A stretch of 64,000 bases of DNA from Vitellaria paradoxa. Taxonomy: Eukaryota > Streptophyta > Magnoliopsida > Ericales > Sapotaceae. The notes under the pieces are model-generated. The model did not search any database. It was not told the origin of the DNA and saw nothing but the letters and a program-made list of their open reading frames with translations. The position numbers were made by a program, and so were the translations under genes. Below are positions 44,968-55,592 of this stretch, piece by piece (position 1 is the stretch's first letter; each line of letters starts with the position of its first letter). The DNA lies in assembly GCA_019916065.1 (NCBI GenBank), contig CM034237.1:37616485-37680484 (forward strand), read 5' to 3'.

Positions 44968-46602
44968 TGACCGCTCTCTAATTTGGTAGTGGCTCACTCT
45001 CAAGTATAAGAGGTCAGTTGAGTCTAGTCTAGGTGAGTCCTAGGTCATCTTCCACAGGGAACAAGGGTGTGCCTAAGTGTTGGAAAAACTTGCTTTCACA
45101 AGCACTTGCAACAATTTTCAAAAATAAAAGATGAAAATCTTTTTGGGGTTTTTGAATAGATAATTGAAAAATCTGATTTGAAAGTAATTAGGAAAACGAT
45201 TTGAGAATTTAGAAGAAATACCCTTAAAATAAAAAATGAAACACTAAGGAAACAACCAATTCAAACACTTAACAGAGGATGTGAATTGCTTAAACACTTG
45301 GATTAATGGAGATACTTGGTTTTAACCTAGTCCTGTAATGTCCTCGAAGGCTTGAGCTCGAATATAAAATTAACTCAACCTAACCTTTACACATGTAAAG
45401 ATTAGACCAGAAAATTCAACGTTAAAAACCTTATTCAGTAAAGAAATTGTAATTCCGGGGTTTTGAAGTCAAGTTCGAAATCACCGGGACATGGAATTGA
45501 GCTTCGATTCACGCTAGTGTAATGAGGTCAATTATATCACAGGGTTTCATTTTCGAAAGTCAACCTAAAATTACAATTCTTACGTTATCCTTCAAAAGAA
45601 AATAAATTCATTTCAATTTGCTTTATCCAAGCCCAAGTCTTTCGATTTCATTACGAACCTAGGTTAAAACCAAGAAAAGCCTTAGCCTAGCATAGCGAAA
45701 GTATAAACAAAGCAATTCGAAAAGAAAAACATCTTCATCATGTAACAAAACACAAGAACGAAATAGATTGAAAAGGTTTAAAACAATTTCGAAAGCAAAT
45801 TCACCCAAAATAGTTCTATGAAATACTACGAAGCGAACAGAGAAGACCAAAGCACAATGAACATGAAATTCAGATTAAAACGAATTAACAAACAGAACTT
45901 ACACGTAAATCTTATTGCGAAGACAAAATTAAGCTTGAACAATCCAAAGCTAAAAGCCAAAATCCTAATCCTTCGTGCAACAATAATATAATCTTCACCC
46001 AAAACACTTAGAAAATAAAACCTAATCTTTTCCTAGGGTTCTGAACCTCTGTACAGCAGAAAATTTTCCCTTTTATATTATTACATAGTTCAAGGGCATA
46101 ATGGTAAAATCACACTCAAACATCATCCTGAACATATGCTGGAGAAGTCATCAGGGGCGCCCATGGTTGATGTGGGGCGCCCGTGGCTTGGTTGTCAAAG
46201 GTGTTTAATGAAGTTCCCAACGAAACAACCCCAAAACACCCTCTAGGCTGGCGCCCATCTGATTAAGGGAGGGGCGCCCGTGGGTAGCCTCCACCAACTA
46301 CTCGATGAAATACCTCTTACACTTGAACTTTTTCTCCAAAATCACCTCTCGGTGGGCGCCCATCTGCTTTTGGGTGGGGTGCCCACCACTTTTGAGGGGC
46401 GCCCATTAGTTCCAACTTCAGCTCCTTGCCTCCTTCAGCTCACATTTACTTCTTTTCTCTTCAATTTGATCACCAAACACCTGCAAACATCCACAAATAA
46501 GCAAATTAACTCACTTCGTTATAACTTATAAGATTTATGAAGATAAAATACTTAAAACGCATTACAAAATCATGATGAAATAACATTATATGTGCTCAAT
46601 CA
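44968..46602 (-). repeat. C 5' LTR (about 1635 bp)
   Basis: The minus strand starts TGATTGAGCAC at 46602 and ends GGTCA at 44968. It carries the conserved hairpin CTAGG-ACTCA-CCTAG (45029-45043) and the neighbouring CCACAGGGA motif (antisense reading). U3 has seven GGCGCC-type palindromes. The start is supported by the shared TGATTG; the end has only PBS proximity for support. Confidence 0.8.
46071..46403 (-). promoter_or_regulatory. C LTR promoter: GGCGCC array and TATA box
   Basis: GGCGCC cores lie at 46156, 46176, 46250, 46273, 46355 and 46398, with a decayed GGTGCC at 46378. Neighbours within clusters are 20 or 23 bp apart. TATAAAA on the minus strand is at 46071-46077, 78 nt beyond the nearest palindrome. 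The layout matches the B LTR, but the palindrome is different. Confidence 0.65.
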
Positions 46603-48001
46603 GTCTTACTATATTTGTTAGTGTTGTATAAGATTTATTTTGTTGACAATTTTCGAATAAACATTTTTAATTAATGGATGTGTGAGATTAAGAATGCTAT
46701 AATATGTCATGATTATGCATGCTATTCAAATTAGGTATCTACACACATGCCAAAGAGTGTTTGATCACTTTATTTACTTTTTGATGAATATTTAAAAATT
46801 AGTGCATAGATGCACATTTGTGGTATTAGTTAGGTGAAACATTAGATTTGACCCAGGAAACTTGTGCTCAGGAGATTAGCCTGCACGATATTCGAGTGGT
46901 CTCAGTTGTATAGGAAGAAGAAATTTTAGTGAGTTCATGAGCAGTTCATATCCTGATCGTTTCCAAGACATGCTCGTGAGATTTGCTAGATAGACAATTG
47001 AAAAATCTAGTAAGCCTCATGAGAAGAATATGAGCAGCTCGCGCTCACGACCTGTACGAAATCTTAACCCCTGTGTTTCTGTACAATGAATTAAATTTAG
47101 TTTTTACTCATTTTTTCCTTCTAAAAATATTCTAAAATATTTTTTAAACCATAAGTTTTTTTTTTCAAAAATTAATTTATTAATTTTTGAGAGGAAATAC
47201 ACATGAGAGGAAAAAACCTATCTTGATTTATTAGCCTTTTTATCATATTTCTTTAGCAAAAATTATATGTTCTTGAAGCTCAGGTTAGAGTTGCCTACTA
47301 GATTGAAAGAGTAGTAGAATCTACTGTGTTAAAGCGTTTGCAAATCTTCATGAAAACAAATGCATTGCAAATGTCTAGTAATAAAAGATTAAAAGATCTC
47401 GAATAAGTAGATCAGTAAGAGTATTGATTGGTAATACTCATAATCTCTTGGCTGGGATCCTTATTATCTTTTATTTCTAATAAAATTGTTTGCTTGATTA
47501 GTATCAAAGATCCGAGGCTTTTCTTCTCATGCTAAGAATTTTATTCAGTAAATAATATTGAGTTTCCTGTGTGTCATTTGCTTGTCACTTTGATTACTAA
47601 ATTTACAAATCTTACCATATATTCTCAAAGTGAGGTCGTCTATCCATATAATAGTTGTTTATTTGCTTGGATCTTTTCATGTTGGGTATTTGCAAACGAT
47701 TTTACAATTTCATATTCTATTTTATTTGACAATAAAAATTTGTATACATGTGTGTGTATATATATATATATATAATCAAAAGTAAAAAAAATGCATTTAC
47801 CCCTGTCATATATAAAAGAAAATAGAAAAATAGAAAAAAATCGGAATAGTTTCTGGAACTGGTCAATAACATGCTTAAAGCTGCTATAAATTACCTGAGA
47901 TGTATCCATATGAGAAAACTTCGAGCAGCAAAATTAGCTATTTGACTCATTCACTCACTCTCTCTCTCTCTCTCTCTCTCTAAATATACATAGCTGAATC
48001 A
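46603..48001. other. Intergenic host DNA, no gene recognised
   Basis: This is AT-rich sequence without a supported coding region. A TA repeat lies at 47755-47775. A CT repeat at 47956-47981 is just upstream of the candidate peptide gene and may belong to its leader. Confidence 0.5.
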
Positions 48002-48443
48002 ATGATTCACAGGGCTTATTCCGTCTTAATTTTTAACCTCTTGATCTTAGCCCTCTTAGTCCCGGTAACAACTTGTCGAAGATTGGCCGGGACGCCTCCA
48101 GTCAGTAAGTATTACTATCATCTTTAATTATCATTTCAAATTACTGTACTGGAAATTGGTTTAAGATTTTTACCTAGTTTTGTACTGTTTCATAATCACC
48201 CACGCAGGGACATCAAGCATATGCTAACACTGTTGAGCCCATCTTCAGAATCTTGATTGATTCTAACTTTTCATCACCCAACTGTGGCCTAGTCACTGAA
48301 TTTCTAACAGATTTACATTCTGTTTTGTGGTAGATAATGTGAGTGGTAACCAAAGCAGGAACGATGGAAGCAAAATTGGCGTAAGTGGGCATCCCTCACC
48401 CTTAGCTCATTCTGCAATTGGCGACTCAAATCCGGGTAATTAA
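48002..48443 (+). CDS. Candidate small secreted peptide precursor, two exons
   Basis: An ATG at 48002 opens 34 codons beginning MIHRAYSVLIFNLLILALLV, a good signal peptide, then CRRLAGTPPV. A GTAAGT donor follows exon 1 (48105) and a TTTTGTGGTAG acceptor precedes exon 2 (48334). Joined in frame, exon 2 adds 35 codons with a Gly/Ser/Pro/His-rich end (VSGHPSPLAHSAIGD) and stops at 48441-48443, giving about 70 residues. A second strong donor (GTAAGT at 48381) and acceptor (TTGTTTTCAG ending 48470) would instead give a shorter end, KIGDEHSPPL. Size, signal peptide and a Pro/Ser/Gly/His tail fit plant signalling peptides, but I do not recognise a named family. A CT-rich leader precedes it. No expression evidence can be seen from sequence. 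Confidence 0.4.
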
Positions 48444-51425
48444 AGATTATGTTATTGAAGTTGTTTTCAGGATGAACATTCTCCTCCTCTTTAACACCTC
48501 TAGCCGAGTAAAGGCTCTAAACCAAGTGATTTGAACTCCGCATTCACGTACGATTACCCGGGGTCGAACCGAAACGTCTCCTCCTTGATATATTGTTTCA
48601 CTCTCATATTACAAATTAATAAAATATAATTTAATTACATTTACCTCTCCTTAATATTTAGGTAATTATATTTAACATTAACAACATTTAAAACTTACAC
48701 TCATATCACTTATTTTGAAATGTTGTTAACAATAACATTCTTCCAATAAAATTAACTGTTAAATTTAATAGAAAATATTAAAATAAATAACTAAAATTTT
48801 AGCTATTTTTTCTATTTGTCCCTCATTCTCTCGCATTTTCATCAGTTTTATTTATAAAATTCCTAAAAAAAAGTAAAAATAAAAAATTTTTAAAACTTTT
48901 GTAAAGAAAATTTGCGAGATGTGAGAGCAAAGGAGGGGTAAAATAAAAAATATTAAAATTTTGGTTAGTTTAATATTTTATATTAAGGGTGTGTTTGGTG
49001 CACTAAACCTTAGTAAAAATCTCTAAAAATTTCTAAAAATCTCTATTACATTTTTACACATTCTTACCTCTTCAAAATTTGAAAAAATTCAATATCTTCT
49101 AAAATAAGTCGATAATTGAAATTTGGTTAATCAAATAGTAATTTTTTTTTCTAACCTACCGAATAACACTCACTGTGACTATTTTTTCTGGGGTCGTAAA
49201 AACTATTCTGTTGGATTGCAGAAACCATTCTAATAGATTCGCATGGCCAATTTCCGTCCAAACAGATTGTAGAAACCGTTTATCTGGTTTGATTTGCAAA
49301 AAGGCTATGACTAATATAAAATTTTGAATCTGTCTAAACGGAACTCTAATCCATTAAAGCGAGAATTCTATTGCTCATATAAAAAAAATACGGTTTAAGA
49401 TATATACATCAAATGCAAAAAAATTTCTCAAACTATATTTTATCTCAGTTTTTATCATTCTAAACTAATAACTGATTTTATTAGGGAAAAAAAGTCAATA
49501 TTAACAATATTTTAAAAGAAGAAAGTGTAATTTTTAAATATTATAGACGTAAGTATTATTATACAAATATTAATGAAAAGTACTTGTAATTTACCCATTA
49601 ATGAATAAAAATAAGAAATTAAAGAAGAAATAAAAGGCTCTGGCAGGCTTGGAAGGCCAAGGCCCAATAGGACTAGCCGATGAGCTATCCACTGTGTTTT
49701 CCCTATTCCATGTGCACATAGGTGAGCCACCTTATCCTCAACCTCAACCCTCCTCGAAAAAAGACAAAAAAAAAAAAAAAACAAAGAAAATAAATTAATT
49801 TTTACTGTATCACAAAGTTATTGATTTGACTGTGAAATTTGACCTCCTTTTATGCAGAATTTAATCTTCTTCTTACATTCGTCTTGGTATATAATTAATT
49901 GAAGCATTTTTTTTTTGGTAAATTTTTTATACATGCATGAATTTTCTGAATTGAAAGTATATTTTTATAAATTTTATAAATTCGAATAAAATTCTTAAAA
50001 CTTACAAAAAAAAAAAAAGAATCAATTTTAATTTATTGATAAAAAAAAATTTAGCCCGTAGTTTTATTTTATTTTTTAACTCTGAACCCCGTTCCCTAGG
50101 CAAGTAACAACTCTTTACTAATTCGCTCTTGCATGTGGATACCCTCCTCGTAAACCAAAACTCTTTTATTGCAACTGGCCTGAAATTTTCTCTTATTGTT
50201 GGCGGACCCTAGCTAGTACTATTGACTTAGAGATTATTGCATCAAGTTTGTTTAAATGGTAGACCTTTTATTATTACCGCTTGATATACATAGCTTGAAT
50301 TTTTAATATTGCTCAGGTGCATCTAATATTTAGGTTTCACTTATTCCTCCTTCTATGCTCAGCATTAAAATAGGAAAGACCAATTAAGGAATCATTTCTT
50401 TAAAATTTTAATATTACTATTGCTAATAATAGCCCCTGTATTAGAGATTCTATTATGTATGCAGTCTCATTTGGGGGCCTCTTTTAACTGTAGCAGCACC
50501 GGAGCGCGGCCGTTGCACAATCTACAACAGGTGCAGCAGGTCGTCTCGGCCTTAAAGAGATGGGACAGACAGACATAAATGCTTGCAATCACACTTAATA
50601 TACATCTCATTGAAGTGAGGCAGCGCGAAGACCCCAAGGTGGGGTTTATTATGTCCTAATTGTTTGATGGGTCTTGTTGTCATCTTGATTTTCTTGGATT
50701 TTTATATCGACTGTTAGTTTGGTTTTTCATTTGGAACCAATTAATAAGAACTTCGCTCATTTGTTGCAACGCTGCCCTTTTTCTTTTTTTTTTTTTTTTC
50801 TTTTTTTTGGGTAACAGTTACATAGCCTTGTAAATGGGCAGGTTATACAAAATTCGCAAAAGCATTACAAAATCTCAAAGGCTTTGCAAAGCATTCTAAT
50901 CCTTATGGTATCAAGTTGCAACAACTTATTAATACATTGTGGCGGATAGTATTTGTAGGTTTTTCCAAATGGCATTGCAAGTATGTTTGTGCACCAATTA
51001 TTAAACAGTTACAAAATCATTTGTTAGCAACGAACTAAACTTCACCCCCCCCCCCAAAAAAAAGGAAAAAAATAGGGATAGGTCCTTGGGTACTAAATCC
51101 GCTTCTGACTGCGGGCTTCCACCATTATAGCAGAGTACCCTCAGCTGGGGCATTATTGGCTTCAATTGGAGAGCACCTATCAATCATACCGGTGCCAACT
51201 CCTCGGGCTAGGACCAAGCCCCCTGACCAATCACTCCATCTTCTTACCCAGCTATCGGGACAAGTGGATTTGACATTAGAGTTGGTAGATACATTCAGAC
51301 ATAACCTCCTATGGAGAGAGAGCGCACTAACGTTTAATAATCTCAACTACCACCACCCGTTGTCACTCTTCTATTTGTCTATAGATCCTAACACTTTGGA
51401 CTCTCCAATTTCTCAAACTAGCATT
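48444..51425. other. Intergenic host DNA, no gene recognised
   Basis: This is AT-rich sequence with homopolymer runs. A segment starting GGGTGTGTTTGGTGCACTAAA near 48986 resembles the ends of small non-autonomous DNA transposons, but I could not find its partner end. A moderately GC-rich stretch at 51080-51440 has a 95-codon plus-strand frame without recognisable motifs, which I do not call as a gene. Confidence 0.45.
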
Positions 51426-52579
51426 GTCACGCCCAGGAATTAATTTGTAAGCTAAACTTGAAATAACTACCGATATGATAGTCAAACCTTGCTCAGATTT
51501 AGAGGTTTTTGACCGCATTATAAAATACTACAGTTTAAAATCAAACTTTAAATATATAGGTGTGCAGTGTAGTGTCATCTGACAAGTCTAAGATGGTATC
51601 CACAATAAATAGATTGAATCAACAAGATAATTTTTACTTAAATTTTAAATGCTTATTTAATTTTTAATAATAATTTTTATTAATTATAGAGCGATTAAAG
51701 AAATAAGGATGTTGCAGAAATTAAATTTCAAGCCTAAATCCTAAAATAAACTAAATTTAAATAAAAATAATAAACAAATTAAAGCAATAAAATAAAGCGA
51801 TGCTTATTTCAAACGTACAAATTTGGACCGGCAACTATAATATATATAATGGGTACAAAAAATACTTGAAATTAATTTTATTTAAAAGAATTCTAGTGAT
51901 TTCAATGAGATGTAGACAATCCTAACTGTTTTTGAAAGTAGAAATTAAAATCAAGCGACAATAATTAAATAATTAATTTCTAATTTAGAATTTATATTTT
52001 GTTAAATATGTTAGGGATCTCAATGAGATATAACTATTTCAATAATTTTTGAATGTTTAAAAATAACTTTTAATTACTGTTCTTAAAATAAATTCATGAA
52101 TAATATAATATAACAATAATTTTCATTCGTTAGAATCATCAATGATCTCATTAAGATATAATCGATTCTATCGTTTCAAATTCATGAAAATAATCTTATA
52201 ATATTGAATTTAATTTTAACATTTTTCTCCATTAAGAATATCAAGGATTTCGATGGAATTTAATCAATCTTAATACTTTTTAGAAGTTTAAAAACAATAG
52301 TCAGAAAATTCCATGCTCTTGAAATAGAAAATTAAAAATTAAGAACGAAAATACCCAAAAAAAAATATATATATATAGCATCATCCATCATCGCAAATTT
52401 AGATTGAGTATCTAAAACCTAATCTAACACGCTAAGAATAAATTAAATCAAGAAACTAAAAAATTAGGAATTAAATGCAAAAAAAAAAAATAATAATTAA
52501 ATAGAACCTAAAATTTGAAAACTATGAAAATAAATTTTGAATGGAAATGAATTTATATGAAGAAATTTAGGTTTGTTAT
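51426..52579. repeat. Possible LTR fragment with four degenerate repeats
   Basis: Four copies of a motif like GATYTCAATGAGATRTA-N-AATC occur near 51896, 52014, 52138 and 52244, about 105-125 bp apart. Similar phrases (AGTGATYTCAA, GGTTAAAG) occur in the LTR-like segment at 63.8-64.0 kb. I infer an old LTR related to type E. There is no PBS or coding support. Confidence 0.3.
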
Positions 52580-53391
52580 TGTTAGGGATAAAACTGTAGA
52601 CTGGCAAATATATAGTCAAACAGAGTCCTGCAATGTCTAAACTTACGTGTTGACTAAGATACTAGAGTTTTGAGTCAGGATAAAGTGTAAATGCCTTATA
52701 AAACATATGAATAAGCCTGAAAGTTCTAAAACAACAGAGCAGAGCTAGAATACCAATTATGCGAGATGATCATTTGAAGGGTGTAGGTAGTCGCAGGGTA
52801 ATACCAAGACTGGGATTCTGCAATTTGGCCACACAAGAAAGCCACTTTGAGTTGTGGGAAGGTTGTGGGATCTCAGCCAGAAGGTCGCGAGAATGCCGTG
52901 GGAGTGAGCTTTCCATGAAGTGTGCAATTCAGGACTCCAGGTTGATGTTTCAGCCTAAGCGTCTAAGGCTTATTATATACACATGCTACACGCGTCTGGG
53001 ATTTAACATAGAGATAATACTCATTAAACTGTGCATTAGATAATTCATCAAGTCTCTCAAACACTTAGCCAATAGTTTGTGCATTTGATTAAAGGAGTTT
53101 AGATTTTTGAGAGTTAAGCATTCAGTAAAGGTGCTAAGGATTTAGTGTGTTGCCTTCGAGGGAGTCAGTGGGCTTTCGCTCACTAAGGAGTTTGTGAATT
53201 GAGGAGTCAAGCAAAGTCAACAATATAAAGTCAAGGAGTCGAGTCTATTACAAGGTTGAGTTTGCAGTCAAGGTTTTTATTTAATGAATGTTTTTAGAGT
53301 TTTCCTTAGTTGGGGCTTCCTCGTTATTTTCTGTACTTTCATATTTAATCTATTGATTGCATGGGATATCTAGGTTGTGGTAGAAATTTCA
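52580..53391 (+). repeat. Copia 5' LTR (about 812 bp)
   Basis: The right end is well placed by the PBS 2 nt downstream. The left end is my choice of the nearest fitting TGTTAG and is less certain. Confidence 0.6.
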
Positions 53392-53393
53392 GT

Positions 53394-53404
53394 TGGTATC
53401 AGAG
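53394..53404 (+). other. Copia primer-binding site, tRNA-iMet
   Basis: TGGTATCAGAG is the standard complement of the initiator tRNA-Met 3' end used by Ty1/copia elements. Confidence 0.88.
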
Positions 53405-53770
53405 TAGATACGTTTATTACAGAAAAATATAATCCGGTGTTCATTGCTAGATGGATCCCCTGTGAGAAGGAAATTCAAGCACCAAGCCGTCATAGTTTGA
53501 TGGATCAAACTACGCATGTTGGAAGATCCCAATAAAGGCCCATTTGATTTCTTAGAACAACAATGTGTGGCTTGTCATTGCTAATGGATAGACAAAATTG
53601 ACTCACACAGTTGACAACATAACTTTTGAAAAGTTGATGAACATGTGGACTAGGGCTGAGCAAGAAAAAGTTGAATTAAATTATAAGGCCCTGAGTGTGA
53701 TTTCTCATTTATCTCAGCAATTAAGTTTCAAATAGTTTCGAATTGTGAGAGCACCAAGGATGCACGGAAC
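53405..53770 (+). pseudogene. Copia gag N-terminal fragment, degenerate
   Basis: Broken frames encode pieces of a copia gag, such as FDGSNYACWK-like codons near 53495-53525 and a following segment on glutamine and cysteine codons (EQQCVACH). Stops and small indels prevent translation. It is cut by the D LTR at 53771. Confidence 0.6.
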
Positions 53771-55557
53771 TACTTGTGCTCTTCTCTTAATGATAGAGAA
53801 AAGTGAATACATCCCAAGTGTAGGATGATTAGTTGTAGCAATTTAAATTTGTAAGCAGTGAAGTACTGGTCGCGCCCACAGAAAGAGGCATAGTGAACTC
53901 ACAATTCTTCTTCTTTTATTTAGGAGGTGTCACACAATAGAAATGAAGGAAAATAAGGTTGAATTTTGAAAATGAAATCTGTGATGGAAAATTTAATGAA
54001 ACTAAAAACAACTATAAAAATAATCTTGGATTAAACCAATTCAAGTAGTAATTTCTATAGATTTTGAAGAAAAGCAATGACTAATCAATTTGGTTGTAAA
54101 CTTAAGTTCACTTGGTTAATCTCTAGATCAGACACTTGGAGTGCAATAATCCATATAGAATACATAAAAGTTCTAAGTGGCAATCCATATGCAAAATCCT
54201 TAAGATTGGGCATGGAGATTCCAACTAAGTACTTATATATAACGTATATGGAATATATAGTCACAAGAGTTAATCAAGAAATATCAACCAGTGATTTCCA
54301 AGTATCCAAACAAACTAATCATCATTCATTACAAATCCAAAGAAAATTGAACATTGAGGGACAATCAAGAACAATAGTTGATATATTTGGTAACAAAGTT
54401 AGGTTCATGTAATTGAAAACCTAAATCAAATGCCTAGAGTGCATAGCCTATAGAAAATACGTGAAAGTTCTATAGTAATCCACATACAATTTTCCAAGAA
54501 AGTGCATGAGAATTATAATTAGCAACTAACATATAATCCATAAAAGTTATACAAACAAGGTTCAATTTAGAGTAACCAATGAACAATTTCAATATATCCA
54601 AACAAATCAACTACCATTCGTAAAGAATTCTTAAGAAAATCAAACAATAAAAAGCAAATTTCCTTGAAAATCCACATACATCATTAACTCTCCTTGATTT
54701 GAATCCAAGCAAGAGAACTACTCAATAATAGATGTAGAGAAAGAAAAACTTGAATTGAATTGAAAAATGTGTACAAGAGGAATTGAAAAGGAAAATAAAA
54801 ATGAAAATTTCTCACTAACCAAACAAGATCTATTTTTTCCCTCTACAACTATATAAATCTACTCTATTCTAAACTATGTAAATGTAATCCAAAATTATCT
54901 ATCTCAGAGTTCCCTAGTGTTACTAAGCCTAAAGATATGATTGTACAAAATTGCTCTCGTCTTAAAAGAATTAATTATAGAAAATTTCCTCTTCAACTGT
55001 CCGAATAGGGGTTTGGACAAGCTTCCTATACTTAGTCAAAATTCATCTCCTAAAACTTACATAGCTTTCTATTGATCGCATGTGGGTGAGGACCAACGTC
55101 TGTCCGGACGGGCCTCTATACTTAGAATTTTCTTAATTTGTCTTCAAATCCTCTATTCTATTGATCGAACAGGTGTGCACAAAAGGGATATCCAGACAGG
55201 GGTCCAGATGGGCTTTGACACTTAGAATTCTTTCAACTTCGGACTTCTACACAGCTACTGTCAATCAAACCCTAGTTCGAATAGTCCTGTTCAGACAAGT
55301 GTCCAAACAGGGATCTGGTCTTGCACTTTCTTTCTTCATTTTCTTTGCAAATTATCTTCATTTCCATACAATCAATCATACTTGCATGTTTATGTTGATT
55401 TTGCCTCCAATTGCGTAGAATTAATTCCTAAAAATTATAATCAACACAAAATACAAGTGTATAAGAAATATACAATAAAATCAAACTTTAAGTGAATGTA
55501 TTTATGCCATTAGCACATCAAAATGGTATATAAAATGTAATTATCATGTGCTAATCA
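53771..55557 (-). repeat. D 3' LTR (about 1787 bp)
   Basis: The minus strand begins TGATTAGCAC at 55557. The other end (53771) reads TACTTG where the 5' LTR has TGCTTG, a decayed terminus. It contains the hairpin CAGT-ACTTC-ACTG (sense; 53856-53868), a leader block at 54430-54487 and a degenerate palindrome array at 55000-55307. A possible TATA box lies near 54849-54855. Confidence 0.82.
55000..55307 (-). promoter_or_regulatory. D LTR array of degenerate TCCGGA palindromes
   Basis: One perfect GTCCGGAC is at 55102-55109. Related cores are TCCGAA and TTTGGA (55000 and 55013), TCCAGA twice (55191 and 55203), and TTCAGA with TCCAAA (55290 and 55302). Pairs are 12-13 bp apart, as in B. Most differences from TCCGGA fit CpG loss. 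Confidence 0.45.
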
Positions 55558-55592
55558 CACCTCCAACCTCTATATTACTAATTACTAGCAAT
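55558..55592 (-). other. D polypurine tract and preceding hairpin
   Basis: Next to the LTR the minus strand has a decayed PPT, AGGTTGGAGGTG. Before it lies an 8-bp stem, ATTGCTAG-TAA-TTAGTAAT (55574-55592), with two G-U pairs and a 3-nt loop, matching the fold in A and B. Confidence 0.65.

Larger units (their letters stand above)
44200..46602 (-). mobile_element. Athila-like element C, 5' part
   Basis: This minus-strand fragment contains a 5' LTR, PBS, leader and the start of gag. Gag is cut at 44200 where LTR B#3 begins, so the B array inserted into C. The other part of C would lie beyond the left edge of the array, outside the window. Outside the LTR the sequence begins GTCTT (46603-46607), the presumed target duplication. 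Confidence 0.88.
52580..53770 (+). mobile_element. Ty1/copia element, 5' fragment
   Basis: An LTR (52580-53391, TGTTAGGG...TTTCA), a tRNA-iMet PBS and the start of gag are followed at 53771 by the LTR of element D, which interrupts it. The rest of this element is not seen in the window. Confidence 0.75.

Noticed and set aside
51156..51443. 95-codon frame in moderately GC-rich sequence
   Set aside because: No recognisable motif, no codon or splice support, and a competing frame on the other strand.
52759..53043. 94-codon frame in the copia LTR
   Set aside because: It falls entirely inside the LTR that is defined by the PBS at 53394.
54077..54412. 111-codon frame in the D 3' LTR
   Set aside because: It lies antisense in the R/U5 leader repeats and the homologous frame in the 5' LTR copy is broken.
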